Assembly: GCF_001955655.1 (NCBI RefSeq)
Contig: NZ_MSPW01000003.1
Span: 372,001-436,000, forward strand
Source of the DNA: Viridibacillus arenosi
Lineage (GTDB): Bacteria > Bacillota > Bacilli > Bacillales_A > Planococcaceae
Direction of reading: 5' to 3'
Length of the DNA: 64,000 nucleotides
Below are positions 43,443-52,599 of the stretch, piece after piece; position 1 is the stretch's first letter; each line of letters starts with the position of its first letter. The notes below the pieces were generated by a model. It worked only from the letters and a program-made list of their open reading frames with translations. It ran no database searches and was not told the origin of the DNA. Both the position numbers and the translations under genes were made by a program.

Positions 43443-44404
43443 AATTTAACCTCCCCAAGTTTTAAGTGTTTAATCATTGTGTTATCTTTTAACTGTTCAA
43501 TCTCTGCTTTAGGTCCTGTAATGACGACAGCGTAGGTTTTCATGTCTTGTTTCTCTAAATAAGATATTCTTTCTTTCAGTTCCAAATTTTTATGTGAGGA
43601 AACAGCTGTCGCAATATCCTCATAATTAGCTAAAAAGTGAAGAATCGACAAAAAAGTTTGTTCATGAGATGTAGAATTTTTAAATGGTGACCAATTTGTA
43701 TAATCTTGTTGTACAGGATAACCAATTGGCGATACAACATTACCATTAGCACTTAGCATTTTGTCTTCTACACCTGTATAGATCGCTGCCCATGTGACAT
43801 CTACCTTCGGCATTTCCTGAATTACTTCTTCAACTGTAAATAAATTGTTTAAAGAAATATATGCTTCCACAACCGTCTCATCAGGTAATCCTTTTAAGAC
43901 TTGCCACTCCTCAGATGTATTAAATTCAGCTTGATTTTCTGGATGAACTAACCACTGGTTTGTTATAGTCGGGTATTTTGGATACGTTTTTTCTAACTTA
44001 GAAGTAGTCGTTTTTTCTACTAAATCATTCAACATAAAGCGTGTATCATAATGTTTAATCGGGTAGACCTCATCACCAATCTGCTTATATTGCTCAAAAG
44101 ATAATAGCATCGAAAAAAGTGAAAAATCCATATCAAATTCAAGTTCCTCTAACGTAGTATTAGGGTCTGTTACATAAAGTGTCTGGCTTGTAACATCCAT
44201 TAATGTTGTGGATTTTGTACCAAAAGCATAATACAAAAATGTTAGCATGTAGCAAGTCGGAACAATTAAAAGTGCAATTGTTAGCGTCGTTAAAATAAGC
44301 TTCCTTTTAGATGATGCAATGGCTTTTTTTACAACATTAGTAGAAGGTGTATTTATCTTTTCACTATCCTTTGCTTGTTGTAATAATTGTTCATAAGAAT
44401 CCAT
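43424..44404 (-). CDS. Membrane anti-sigma factor (YhdL-like)
   Basis: This 326-residue single-pass protein has a short cytoplasmic N-terminus (1-34), a TM helix (about 36-58) and a large extracellular part of the sigma-regulator N/C type. The latter includes FLSILHFLANYEDI and an ending TYAVVITGPKAEIEQLKDN. It lies two bases after the sigma gene stop. By analogy to YhdL it binds its sigma factor at the membrane and releases it on envelope stress. Confidence 0.8.
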   Translation of the reverse strand: MDSYEQLLQQAKDSEKINTPSTNVVKKAIASSKRKLILTTLTIALLIVPTCYMLTFLYYAFGTKSTTLMDVTSQTLYVTDPNTTLEELEFDMDFSLFSMLLSFEQYKQIGDEVYPIKHYDTRFMLNDLVEKTTTSKLEKTYPKYPTITNQWLVHPENQAEFNTSEEWQVLKGLPDETVVEAYISLNNLFTVEEVIQEMPKVDVTWAAIYTGVEDKMLSANGNVVSPIGYPVQQDYTNWSPFKNSTSHEQTFLSILHFLANYEDIATAVSSHKNLELKERISYLEKQDMKTYAVVITGPKAEIEQLKDNTMIKHLKLGEVKLWNWVR

Positions 44405-44406
44405 CT

Positions 44407-44883
44407 CTATTCCTCCTTCACAATAAGTGCTCGCATTTTTTTACGTCCTCGCGCTAAATGACTTTTCAATGTATTCAATTTCAAATTTAAAATGTTTGCT
44501 GCTTGTTCGTTTGTACAGTCATTCACATCACATAACAAAATAATCTGTTTTTCAATTGGTTTAATTTGTTCTAATAGGCTTAATAGTTTTAGATATGCAT
44601 CTTGTTCTACAATGATTTGTTCCGGTGTAGTCGAATAGATTTGATCAACGTTGTCTGATATCATATACCGGAGCTCTTTCCGTGTACTGTCGATATATGT
44701 ATAGTAAGCTACCTTAAAAAGCCAAGGTTTGATATCTTGAATTTCTTGACCAAGCAGAGTGATATGCGCTTTTGTAAAAGTGTCCTGAAGCAAATCCTCA
44801 GCAGTAGTATGATTTTTGGTAAGTGAATATAAATAGCGATATATATCATTCATATAGGTGATATATATTGTTTCTAGCTCCAT
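44407..44883 (-). CDS. ECF-type sigma factor (SigM-like)
   Basis: This 158-residue protein has sigma region 2 (DIYRYLYSLTKNHTTAEDLL followed by QDTF) and region 4 (TNEQAANILNLKLNTLKSHL). ECF factors direct envelope-stress genes in complex with RNA polymerase. Followed by anti-sigma and YhdK-like genes, it matches the sigM-yhdL-yhdK operon, which responds to cell-wall stress in Bacillus. A candidate ECF promoter lies upstream, as expected from autoregulation. The GGGTGAAAGGTGGG stretch contains the ribosome site. Confidence 0.85.
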   Translation of the reverse strand: MELETIYITYMNDIYRYLYSLTKNHTTAEDLLQDTFTKAHITLLGQEIQDIKPWLFKVAYYTYIDSTRKELRYMISDNVDQIYSTTPEQIIVEQDAYLKLLSLLEQIKPIEKQIILLCDVNDCTNEQAANILNLKLNTLKSHLARGRKKMRALIVKEE

Positions 44884-44906
44884 CTTTTCCCACCTTTCAC
44901 CCTATC

Positions 44907-44933
44907 CTCGTTTAAAGACTAAAAAAAGTTGCA
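44907..44933 (-). promoter_or_regulatory. Candidate autoregulatory ECF promoter
   Basis: On the minus strand TGCAAC, 17 bases (T-rich), then CGAG. It resembles the ECF consensus TGAAAC-N16/17-CGTC with two differences. It is 24 bases upstream of the sigma ATG. Confidence 0.4.
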
Positions 44934-45064
44934 AAATATTTTAATAATTTCAAAATAATTATCTGATGCAATGTTGAACTATTCGCCTTCCGAATTATAA
45001 AATTTTATAGTTCTTCAATTTCAAAATTTAAAGTAATAAGATAATAAGTTATACAACTCAAATA

Positions 45065-45093
45065 GCCGACTATCAACTTGAATGATAGTCGGC
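45065..45093. terminator. Hairpin downstream of the MutS-like gene
   Basis: GCCGACTATCA and TGATAGTCGGC form a perfect 11-bp stem. It is 160 bases past the MutS-like stop and lacks a clean T-run. Confidence 0.55.
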
Positions 45094-45255
45094 ATATTGT
45101 GTTATTGGAGATTATATTATCTCAACATACAATTGATTAGCTCTAGAGTCTTTTTCAAACATAGTGATTATTCTTATTTGCAATGTTATTTATACTAATA
45201 GGCTATTTCTCGACGGGGCGTTTTTTTCAATTTACAATCTTTTAAATTCTTCCAT

Positions 45256-46908
45256 TTATTTCCATTCATGCTTTTCTAAGAAATACTCGGCTAACCCATT
45301 CGCCTTGTTTGTTATGTTTTGTGGATAATCCAATATTTCAAGAAGCTTAATCGCATTTTTCGTTTTTGACGGTCCAGAATGAATTGTATAATCAAAATGA
45401 ACTTGACCATTTTCAATCGACTCACTGAAGTGATAATTTGTATAAGTACTTTTGGCGATTTCGGTTAATTCGATATCATGAGAAGCAATGATATTCATAC
45501 CTTTATTCAAAGAAAGCCATTCCATCATAGCAGCCGATGCTGCTATCCGTTCAATCGTATTAGTTCCCTTTAGTATTTCATCAATAAATGAGATGCATGG
45601 TTTACCTTGCTCACACAGTTGGATAATACGTTTGAGTGACTTAATTTCAGCTATAAAGTAACTATCACCATCTAAAACATTATCTTGAATCGCCATTGAA
45701 GTTACAATATAGCTAGGTTTCATTGTCCAGTTTTCTGCTAACACTGTATTAATCGTTTGTGCCAAGATTGTATTAATAGCAATTGCTTTAATATACGTAG
45801 ATTTCCCTGATGCATTAGACCCTGTAATGAGTGTGCTCTTGTATAGATTTGACGTGTTTTTTACTGGTTCATTGATAAGTGGATGAAACATATTTTTAAA
45901 TGAAAGTTCCTCTTTCTCCATAAATGTAGGGATACAATATGTATCTAATGATTTTCTGTAAAACGCAACTGCTACCCCTGCATCCAGTTGACCAATAAGT
46001 TGCCATAAATCACGGTATTCTTCTTTATGTTTTGAAATCGTTTTAATAATATTGTTATAGGTAATAAAATCCAACAAAAATAGTATACGAATGTATTCAA
46101 AAATAATATCAAAATCTCCGTTGCCTCTTCCTATTGAAGTAATATTGCTTAAAACTAAAACTTTTTTGATTGGCTGAACTTTGACTTTGAACTCCTCCGC
46201 AAATGTTGTAAATTCCAAATGTTTGACGGATGCAAAGCGTTTACCAGTATTGATGATAGATGCTATGTACGATGTGGAGTATAAATTATTCTCTAACGCT
46301 GGTTTATTTTTATAGTATACAAATAAGTTAATTAGAAAAGATCCTACTAAACTAAAAATCCCGTACTTTAAGCTGAAAAACATCAAAATGGTTGAAGCAA
46401 ATGGCATTAAAGCAAGCAATACATATATAGCTACATATTTTAAGTTACTTTGATTCACATAAAAAAAGGAAGACGAGTTTGTATAATCTTGTTTTCCAAG
46501 CCCTGATAATATGCGTAGGATGTCTTCTCTTAATCCTTGATTACTCTCCAGTAATGTGTAAAGTCTTTCTTTATCTTGTATATTTTTAAGCGATGGATCA
46601 ATATCTCGAAGCTGATTAAATAAATATTCCGATCCAACAGAAGTCTGTGTGTAATTTACCTTTTTGAAAACAGTATTCATAGCAAGATCATCCCACGTCA
46701 ACTGATCTATCCCGTCATATCTTTGTTCATTATTCTTTTTATTTTCCCAGTACATTGACACTGATTCATCATGTTCACTTTTTGAATTAAACTTTCCTAA
46801 TTCCCATTCTTTCCTAAACTTTTTTAGTCTTTTCTTTTTTATCATTAAAATATTATAGATAAAAAAAGCGATTGCAACTATTACAAGAATTATTATTAAA
46901 TTCATCAT
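45256..46908 (-). CDS. Membrane-anchored MutS-family ATPase
   Basis: This 550-residue protein begins with a TM helix (residues 2-23) and has two more around 160-205. It ends in a MutS-type ABC ATPase, with Walker A TGSNASGKST near residue 366, FIDEILKGTNTIERIAASAA and a final ASHDIEL. The mismatch-recognition domain of MutS is missing, so it is not a repair MutS. It belongs to the poorly known group of MutS-related membrane ATPases found in Firmicutes and Bacteroidetes. Role unknown. Start at an ATGATG with weak AAAAGAAAT upstream. Confidence 0.82.
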   Translation of the reverse strand: MMNLIIILVIVAIAFFIYNILMIKKKRLKKFRKEWELGKFNSKSEHDESVSMYWENKKNNEQRYDGIDQLTWDDLAMNTVFKKVNYTQTSVGSEYLFNQLRDIDPSLKNIQDKERLYTLLESNQGLREDILRILSGLGKQDYTNSSSFFYVNQSNLKYVAIYVLLALMPFASTILMFFSLKYGIFSLVGSFLINLFVYYKNKPALENNLYSTSYIASIINTGKRFASVKHLEFTTFAEEFKVKVQPIKKVLVLSNITSIGRGNGDFDIIFEYIRILFLLDFITYNNIIKTISKHKEEYRDLWQLIGQLDAGVAVAFYRKSLDTYCIPTFMEKEELSFKNMFHPLINEPVKNTSNLYKSTLITGSNASGKSTYIKAIAINTILAQTINTVLAENWTMKPSYIVTSMAIQDNVLDGDSYFIAEIKSLKRIIQLCEQGKPCISFIDEILKGTNTIERIAASAAMMEWLSLNKGMNIIASHDIELTEIAKSTYTNYHFSESIENGQVHFDYTIHSGPSKTKNAIKLLEILDYPQNITNKANGLAEYFLEKHEWK

Positions 46909-47254
46909 TTCTTTTATCCTCTATTTTTTGACCTTTTTTCATTTATAAGTTTGTTCGTTCTATATTTATTAGTTTAATTCTCCATATAAGAAATGCTTAA
47001 AAACCACAATTAACCACAATACTTAATAATTGTAAAATACACTACAAATTAAGTAAACTAAAAAGAGTAACATATAAGTAATATTGCAAGAATTGCGGTT
47101 AGATCAAATGCAAATAATATCGATAGGAAAAAAGCATCCTTTTTTCAGCTACTTTTAGGAAGCAGTTGCATTTGTAAATAAGAACTTTAAAAACTATAAT
47201 TCTCCATTATTTAATTAAAGCAGATTAGTTAAATAACGGAAAAAATATAATGTA
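46909..47254. other. Divergent intergenic region
   Basis: 345 very AT-rich bases between the MutS-like gene and an unknown gene. No hairpin, repeat or extra gene is evident. Confidence 0.4.
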
Positions 47255-48244
47255 ATGGAGTATGGTATATTGAATCAAAATGTTAATGTTTCAACATTTG
47301 AACTAGCGCAAGAATCTGTTAATTTCGTTATATTATGTCCTTTTAACTTGCCTAATGACTGTTCAGTTAAGGATATATCTCTAAAAAAAGAAACAAGAAG
47401 TTCTCGTTCTTCGATACGTTTTGAAATTTTATGTAAAAATAGAGTAGTAAGAGTTAAACAGTTTTATTATGATTGGGGAATTCCTACTGTATATGCAGAT
47501 ACTAATCTTGTTTCTCCTGGTAAATCTTTTGAGATTAACGGGATTGTTGGTTTTATTGGTATAGATTACAAAGGAAATCAAGCTGCTTGTTATGCTAGAT
47601 GGTTCACAAATGTAGAATTATCTGTTTTAAAAGGAAGATTTGAAGAAGATGAGCTTATAAGAATTATTGAATCATTTACACCAACGGGGTCGTTTGCTAT
47701 TAAAAAATTGGGAGAAAAATCATATACAACTACGAGTTATACAGCAAGATATGGTATACCTAAGTGGCAAGAAGATGAGATTTCTAGGGTGAAATGGTAT
47801 GAAAATAATTTCGATATCAACAAAAAAATTTCTTTGCAAAACATTTATATACCAGCATTTGAATATCAAGATTTTTTCCTGGATTCAATAGGATTCAATC
47901 AATATAAATTTGGTGTAGAAACTCATTTCCTATATAGATCAAAGGTTAATTATACTGATGGTATTTGGTTTTGGTTAGCTCCAGAAGAGATGATCGAAAA
48001 TCTCTCTTATAAAGAAGGAGAAAATATAGGAGTAAGACAAAGTTGGAATGTTAAAAAAGAAAAATTCTTAATAGGAAATATAGAAATAACAATATTATTA
48101 CATAAACAAAATACACAATATTATGGTTGGTATGCTCATTGGAAGATTGGGAGATATATTTATCAAGTATTTATTCGTCCATCAGTAAATTTTAATATAG
48201 AAAAGTTTACTGGATTTATTAAGACATTACATGAAGTGAAATAA
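47255..48244 (+). CDS. Unknown protein with two related halves
   Basis: This 329-residue protein has no signal peptide or membrane segment. Its two halves look related: FKG-type patterns ACYARWFTNVELSVLKGRFE (about 115-135) and WYAHWKIGRYIYQVFIRPSV (about 290-310) each precede a helix with IIxSF or FIKTL. The pattern is reminiscent of DUF4367-like domains (compact beta sheet then a helix), though this is only a resemblance. The gene is very AT-rich compared with its neighbours. The start could be the ATG at 47255 or the TTG at 47270, which has GGAG 9 bases upstream. The family is not recognised. Confidence 0.6.
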   Translation: MEYGILNQNVNVSTFELAQESVNFVILCPFNLPNDCSVKDISLKKETRSSRSSIRFEILCKNRVVRVKQFYYDWGIPTVYADTNLVSPGKSFEINGIVGFIGIDYKGNQAACYARWFTNVELSVLKGRFEEDELIRIIESFTPTGSFAIKKLGEKSYTTTSYTARYGIPKWQEDEISRVKWYENNFDINKKISLQNIYIPAFEYQDFFLDSIGFNQYKFGVETHFLYRSKVNYTDGIWFWLAPEEMIENLSYKEGENIGVRQSWNVKKEKFLIGNIEITILLHKQNTQYYGWYAHWKIGRYIYQVFIRPSVNFNIEKFTGFIKTLHEVK

Positions 48245-48407
48245 GAAAAATCAGTAAATATCAATTACCTTAGTTCACTAATGGCGAGCTTTAATTAAAC
48301 AAATGATTTATTCAATACAAAAAAATTAAGGTTGATTTTACACGACTTAAAGCTCAAACTCTGTTTTTTTAATACCTTAGTTGCAACATTCTTTAAGAGA
48401 ACGGACC

Positions 48408-48452
48408 AAAAAATGACCATCTCCAAAGCAAACATTTGGGATGGTCATTTTG
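48408..48452. terminator. Bidirectional terminator between unknown gene and peptidase
   Basis: AAAATGACCATC and GATGGTCATTTT form a 12-bp perfect stem with an internal AAA/TTT extension. It overlaps the stop codon of the peptidase gene. Confidence 0.75.
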
Positions 48453-49026
48453 TATTATGATCTTCAGCTAAGCGATACCCTTCTTGAAGCATAGGAATAC
48501 TCAATCCGAAGGTCATTTGTAAGTGCGGATAATCTTTGAATTTCCGCCAATCTCCACCCCATTCAAATCCAAGCTCCTTTGCTAGTTCAGCAACTTCGAA
48601 CCAATCAGATTGTCCATTGTGATTGCCATCATATTCAATATCCCATTCTATTCCGTCATTTGTATTCTTAATGGCATAGTCAAAGGCTAATCCATAATTA
48701 TGAAAAGATTCTCCTCCCTTTGAATATGTGACGATGTTGCCTTTAGTAGATCTACCTTGGTTGTACAACTCATCCTGCTTTTCAAATGGTCTAAGCCCTT
48801 CTGTTATCATGACATCAATATCTATTTCAGCTGCTTTTTTTAATAAGATGTTTTTATTCTCTTCCACAATAGGATGTAGCTCCGTTGGGATTGGCGCCTC
48901 ATCCCCAAGAAGAACATATTTGTCATCTTCTATTTGGCTAAATTTATAAAATAAACTAAAGGTAATAGTAAAAATAATAATAATAATGATTCCTGTAATT
49001 AAGATGTAATTAATACTGCTCTTCAT
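48445..49026 (-). CDS. cwlK: M15 peptidase, CwlK/VanY-like, membrane-anchored
   Basis: This 193-residue protein has an N-terminal TM helix (about residues 8-28) and an M15 peptidase domain. The zinc-site motif is SFHNYGLAFDYA (H and D) and PHLQM holds the third ligand. The family cuts peptidoglycan stems; Bacillus CwlK is an L-Ala-D-Glu endopeptidase and the HNxxxAxD motif is the same. It should act outside the membrane. The ATG at 49024-49026 has GAGGTGG 10 bases upstream; the frame runs a little further but without a ribosome site. Confidence 0.83.
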   Translation of the reverse strand: MKSSINYILITGIIIIIIFTITFSLFYKFSQIEDDKYVLLGDEAPIPTELHPIVEENKNILLKKAAEIDIDVMITEGLRPFEKQDELYNQGRSTKGNIVTYSKGGESFHNYGLAFDYAIKNTNDGIEWDIEYDGNHNGQSDWFEVAELAKELGFEWGGDWRKFKDYPHLQMTFGLSIPMLQEGYRLAEDHNTK

Positions 49027-49378
49027 GTATAACTGTCCACCTCTATAAATAATTCCCTTTAGTATGAAGCATTCAATTTTCCCCATTCATTATAACGTAA
49101 AAAGGCAAAAATAAAATGCTTGAGCTCGGTACAATACTGAACTCAAACCCTTACAGCTCCATGATTAAGTAGTTTATTGACAATATATTCGTTTAAAAAC
49201 AAGTAAACCCTTAAAAAGATGACCCTAATTGGAATTTAATTACATTTTTTATTTTATCTTGTATAATATAAAGTAAGAATATTTAGATATCTCTTTTGTT
49301 TACATTCGAGCATTTTATAATTGTACATATTAAGAGATGTTACTCGTATTTATTAACTTTAAGAAAAGAGGAATAGCT
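49027..49378. other. Divergent intergenic region
   Basis: 350 bases. A TATAAT at 49262-49267 with a weak TTACAT 16 bases before it may be the promoter for the S9 peptidase gene. Nothing else is seen. Confidence 0.35.
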
Positions 49379-51172
49379 ATGATTCAGTTTGGAAAGCCGG
49401 ATATAACAAATTTTTTACAAAATTTAACCGTTAGTGATTTTGCCGTAAGTCCTGATGAAAAGCAGATTGTATTATGTACGAATTTTAATGGTCATTTTAA
49501 TCTATGGGGAATGGATGTAGAGAAAAAATTTCCATATCCACTAACTTTTAATAATCAAATCTCTAATTTTATTACATATTCGAAAACAGGTGAATTCCTT
49601 TTAGCTGGATTTGATAAAGATGGTGATGAAAATAGCCAAATTTATGCGATTGCACCTGAGGGAGGAAGCCAAGTACCTATTCGCTTTAAAGAGGGAGAGC
49701 GTCATCTCTACGCACATTTGACCGAGAATGGTAAAAATCTATATTACTCTACAACTGATGGGAATGCGAAGTATTTAAATAGTCTAGTTTATGACATTGA
49801 GAGTGGTAAGGAAAAGATACTTATAGAAGGTAGTGTTGCGCCTACTTTTATCGCTACAGTTAGCCCTGAAGAAAAATCATTTGTTTATATTAAATCGTTT
49901 GGTAATACGAATTCATTAGCATATGTACAGACCGATGTTGAGAATGTATTGCTCACACCACCAACGGATGAGCAGCATACAGTATCCGATTTTGTATATA
50001 CTTCTGAAGACGAAATTTATTTTTTAACAAACTATGATGACGATCTTAGCTATTTAGCGAAATTTGACATTCAGTCGAGACAATTTAAAAAGGTGCTTCA
50101 ATTAGAAAAAGAAGACTTTACAAGTATTTATTATTCAAAAAAAGAGAATGCACTATATATTGTTGGTTCTTATGGTGTAGAGGATCGGCTTTATCGTTAT
50201 ACAATTGCAGATGGAACAAATGAAAAAATCGAAATACCTGTAGATATTATTGAGAAAATGGTTATCATGCCAAGCGGACATTTATATTTGCTTGGGAAAA
50301 CGGCTACGTAACCAAATAATATTTTTGTTTCAAAGGAAACAGGAAGTTCCTGGTTAGAGTTAACGCACTATAGAGTACCAGGTATTCGAGACGAGGATTT
50401 GGTGGAACCCGAAGTGCTGCGCTATCCATCGTTTGATGGTTTAGAAATTGAGGCACTCTTATTCAAGGCAAAGGAAGAAGATTCGAATGGTTATGTTATT
50501 TTATGGCCACATGGTGGTCCACAAGCTAATGAACGTAAATCATTTCGATCGATGTTCCAATTCCTTGTTAACCAAGGATACTCTATTTTTGCACCTAACT
50601 TTAGAGGATCATCGAATTATGGTTTAAACTTTATGAAAATGGTTGAAGGTGATTGGGGTCATGGCCCTCGTCTTGATAATATTAGGGGGATTGATTGGCT
50701 TATTGAAAAAGGCTATGCAGATCGTGATAAAATGCTGCTTTTAGGTGGTAGCTATGGAGGCTATATGGCACTTCTCCTACACGGCCGTCATGCAGATTAT
50801 TTTAAAGCGGTTGTCGATGTTTTTGGTCCAAGTAATTTATTTTCATTTATTGAATCTGTTCCGGAGTTTTGGGGACCATTTATGAAGCAATGGATAGGTG
50901 ATCCAGAGAAGGATAAAGATAAATTAATAGCTGATTCACCAATTACGTATTTAGACGGTATGACTAAGCCTATGTTAGTTATTCAAGGGGCGAACGATCC
51001 TCGTGTTGTACAAAAGGAATCTGACCAAATCGTAGCTGCGTTGACGGAAAAAGGACGAGAAGTGGGATATACTGTGCTAGAGGATGAGGGACATGGATTC
51101 ACGAAAAAGGCGAACGAAATTTTCGTTTATAAAAAGATACTGGAATTCTTTAATACAGAAATAAATAAATAA
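49379..51172 (+). pseudogene. S9-family prolyl oligopeptidase-like gene with in-frame TAA
   Basis: One reading frame covers an N-terminal beta-propeller part and a C-terminal alpha/beta hydrolase. The hydrolase has Ser near 456 (LGGSYGGYM), Asp near 539 (ANDPRV) and His near 570 (EGHGF). A TAA at 50309-50311 interrupts it after GKTAT; downstream the same frame continues with PNNIFVSKETGSSW, so this is a nonsense change, not a frameshift. The ATG at 49379 has AAAGAGG 8 bases upstream. The catalytic half might be translated from GTG at 50402 (GAGG five bases before it), giving two polypeptides. Probably inactive. Confidence 0.85.
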
Positions 51173-51184
51173 ATAAATAAATAA
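51159..51184 (+). repeat. Short tandem repeat (AAAT)n
   Basis: About six AAAT units overlap the stop codon of the S9 peptidase gene. Such tracts vary in length by slippage; here changes affect only the last residues. Confidence 0.8.
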
Positions 51185-51234
51185 CTGTAAAAACCTCCTA
51201 TCAAATTAATTGGTAGGAGGTTTTTACAGTTTTA
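51183..51234. terminator. Bidirectional terminator after the S9 peptidase gene
   Basis: AACTGTAAAAACCTCCTA and TAGGAGGTTTTTACAGTT form a perfect 18-bp stem with T- and A-rich flanks. Confidence 0.88.
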
Positions 51235-51258
51235 AATTTATAATAAACAACTTTATTA

Positions 51259-52149
51259 CTAAAAAACGTTTTGCCACGTTTTTAAAAATTGCAATGTGCT
51301 TTCTCTTCCAATACTGATTAAACTTTCTTTTGTTTCTTGATTTAGATCAAATTGTGTCGCGCTGTAATTTTCAACGGGTATGAAAATAATGTCCTTTTCA
51401 AGTCTACGAGAAATATATCGCTCATCATGTGCATCTTTCATAGTTGTAAAGAGTGCTTCAAATAATTGGAGTCCATTATTAATTTTTTGCGGTTCCATTT
51501 CTTCTCTAGGATGACTTAGCTTCAATCCAATAACTGGCCGTTCTTTCCAACCACTATCATCATCAAATATCCATATCGGAAAATTACTAAGTACTCCTCC
51601 ATCTACTACTATTGATTCTTCATTTGCAATCTTTAGTTTGACCGGCTCAAAGAAAAAAGGAATTCCACAGCTCATTCGTAAAGCGCGTGCAACTGAAAAT
51701 GACTCCCCATCTACCCCATAGTTTTTTAAATCGTCTGGGAGTACTAGCATTTTGCCATTCGTTAAATCAGAAGCGATGAGCTTTAAAGAACCGCTTGGTA
51801 AATCACCAAATGTATAAATGCCTTTAATTGCTAGTTTTTTATAAAACCATTTTTCTAGTGCTTTTCCCTGATATAATCCCATTTTAAAATATAGATTTAG
51901 CCATTTCAGAAATGACAATCCAAACAATGTTCTAGGTGGATCAAGCAACGAAGAAACATCCAGTTCATCTAACATCTTCTCTATTTCAGTTGAGGTAAAT
52001 CCAGCTGCGATAAAACTTGCGAAAATAGCACCTGCACTCGTTCCAGCTACTCGATTAAAATGAATGTCCCTTTCCTCAAGCACTTGATATGCTCCTAAAT
52101 ATGCAAAGCCTTTAATTCCCCCACCAGAAAATACCCCATCGACAATCAA
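51259..52149 (-). CDS. Patatin-like phospholipase
   Basis: This 296-residue serine hydrolase has the patatin oxyanion loop GGGIKG (9-14), nucleophile GTS38AG and the Asp in DGGVLSNFPIW (about 184). These enzymes hydrolyse acyl chains of phospholipids or other esters through a Ser-Asp dyad. No signal peptide or TM is seen, so it is cytoplasmic or peripheral. It is a single gene; physiological substrate unknown. Confidence 0.9.
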   Translation of the reverse strand: MIVDGVFSGGGIKGFAYLGAYQVLEERDIHFNRVAGTSAGAIFASFIAAGFTSTEIEKMLDELDVSSLLDPPRTLFGLSFLKWLNLYFKMGLYQGKALEKWFYKKLAIKGIYTFGDLPSGSLKLIASDLTNGKMLVLPDDLKNYGVDGESFSVARALRMSCGIPFFFEPVKLKIANEESIVVDGGVLSNFPIWIFDDDSGWKERPVIGLKLSHPREEMEPQKINNGLQLFEALFTTMKDAHDERYISRRLEKDIIFIPVENYSATQFDLNQETKESLISIGRESTLQFLKTWQNVF

Positions 52150-52310
52150 TACTTTTCCCCCTTCATCCGTACTGATAACTCCGTAAGAAATGAGAGCGTT
52201 ATTAAGAACTTATGTCGAAAATGCCGTGAAAATGTTTCTTATCTAAATTAATTTATTTTGATTAGATTTAGAAAAAGGAAGTATTAAGGTCATCCTACAA
52301 GGTACCATCA

Positions 52311-52508
52311 GTGAATAATCGTTCCATTCATTTAATAGATTTGGAGATTCTTTAGGATGAAGAAGGATATGACTTATTTATAAAATGTGTAGAAGATGAC
52401 TTCGATTGGAATGACATAGAACTTCCATACCATGATAAAGAATGTTATAAATCCGATGAAACGAATGATCTATCTCCTTCTAAAGTGTTTAAAAAATATA
52501 GACTTTAA
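52311..52508 (+). pseudogene. Small gene with an in-frame TAG
   Basis: From GTG at 52311 (AAGG 8 bases upstream) the frame reads VNNRSIHLIDLEIL, then TAG at 52353-52355. It continues in frame as DEEGYDLFIKCVEDDFDWND and ELPYHDKECYKSDETNDLSP to a TAA at 52506. A terminator follows. The acidic sequence looks like a genuine small protein of about 65 residues disabled by one nonsense change. Family not recognised. Confidence 0.5.
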
Positions 52509-52512
52509 AAGG

Positions 52513-52546
52513 AAAAAGAGAACTTCAAAATTGAAGTCCTCTTTTT
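52513..52546 (+). terminator. Terminator after the broken small gene
   Basis: AAAAAGAGAACTTCAA pairs with TTGAAGTCCTCTTTTT (one mismatch). It may also serve the maf gene on the other strand. Confidence 0.75.
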
Positions 52547-52599
52547 ATGTACAATTTGTATCATTAACTTTTCGAAACAAAAACTGAAATAGTTGCTTT

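Larger units (their letters stand above)
44884..45255. other. Intergenic region
   Basis: It holds the ECF promoter and one hairpin (45065-45093). Otherwise nothing is seen. Confidence 0.4.
52150..52599. other. Intergenic region holding a small broken gene
   Basis: Only the interrupted frame at 52311-52508 and its terminator are recognisable. Confidence 0.5.

Noticed and set aside
51159-51184. CRISPR-like or mobile-element repeat
   Set aside because: It is only a four-base tandem repeat at a gene end; no spacers, target duplications or transposase are present.
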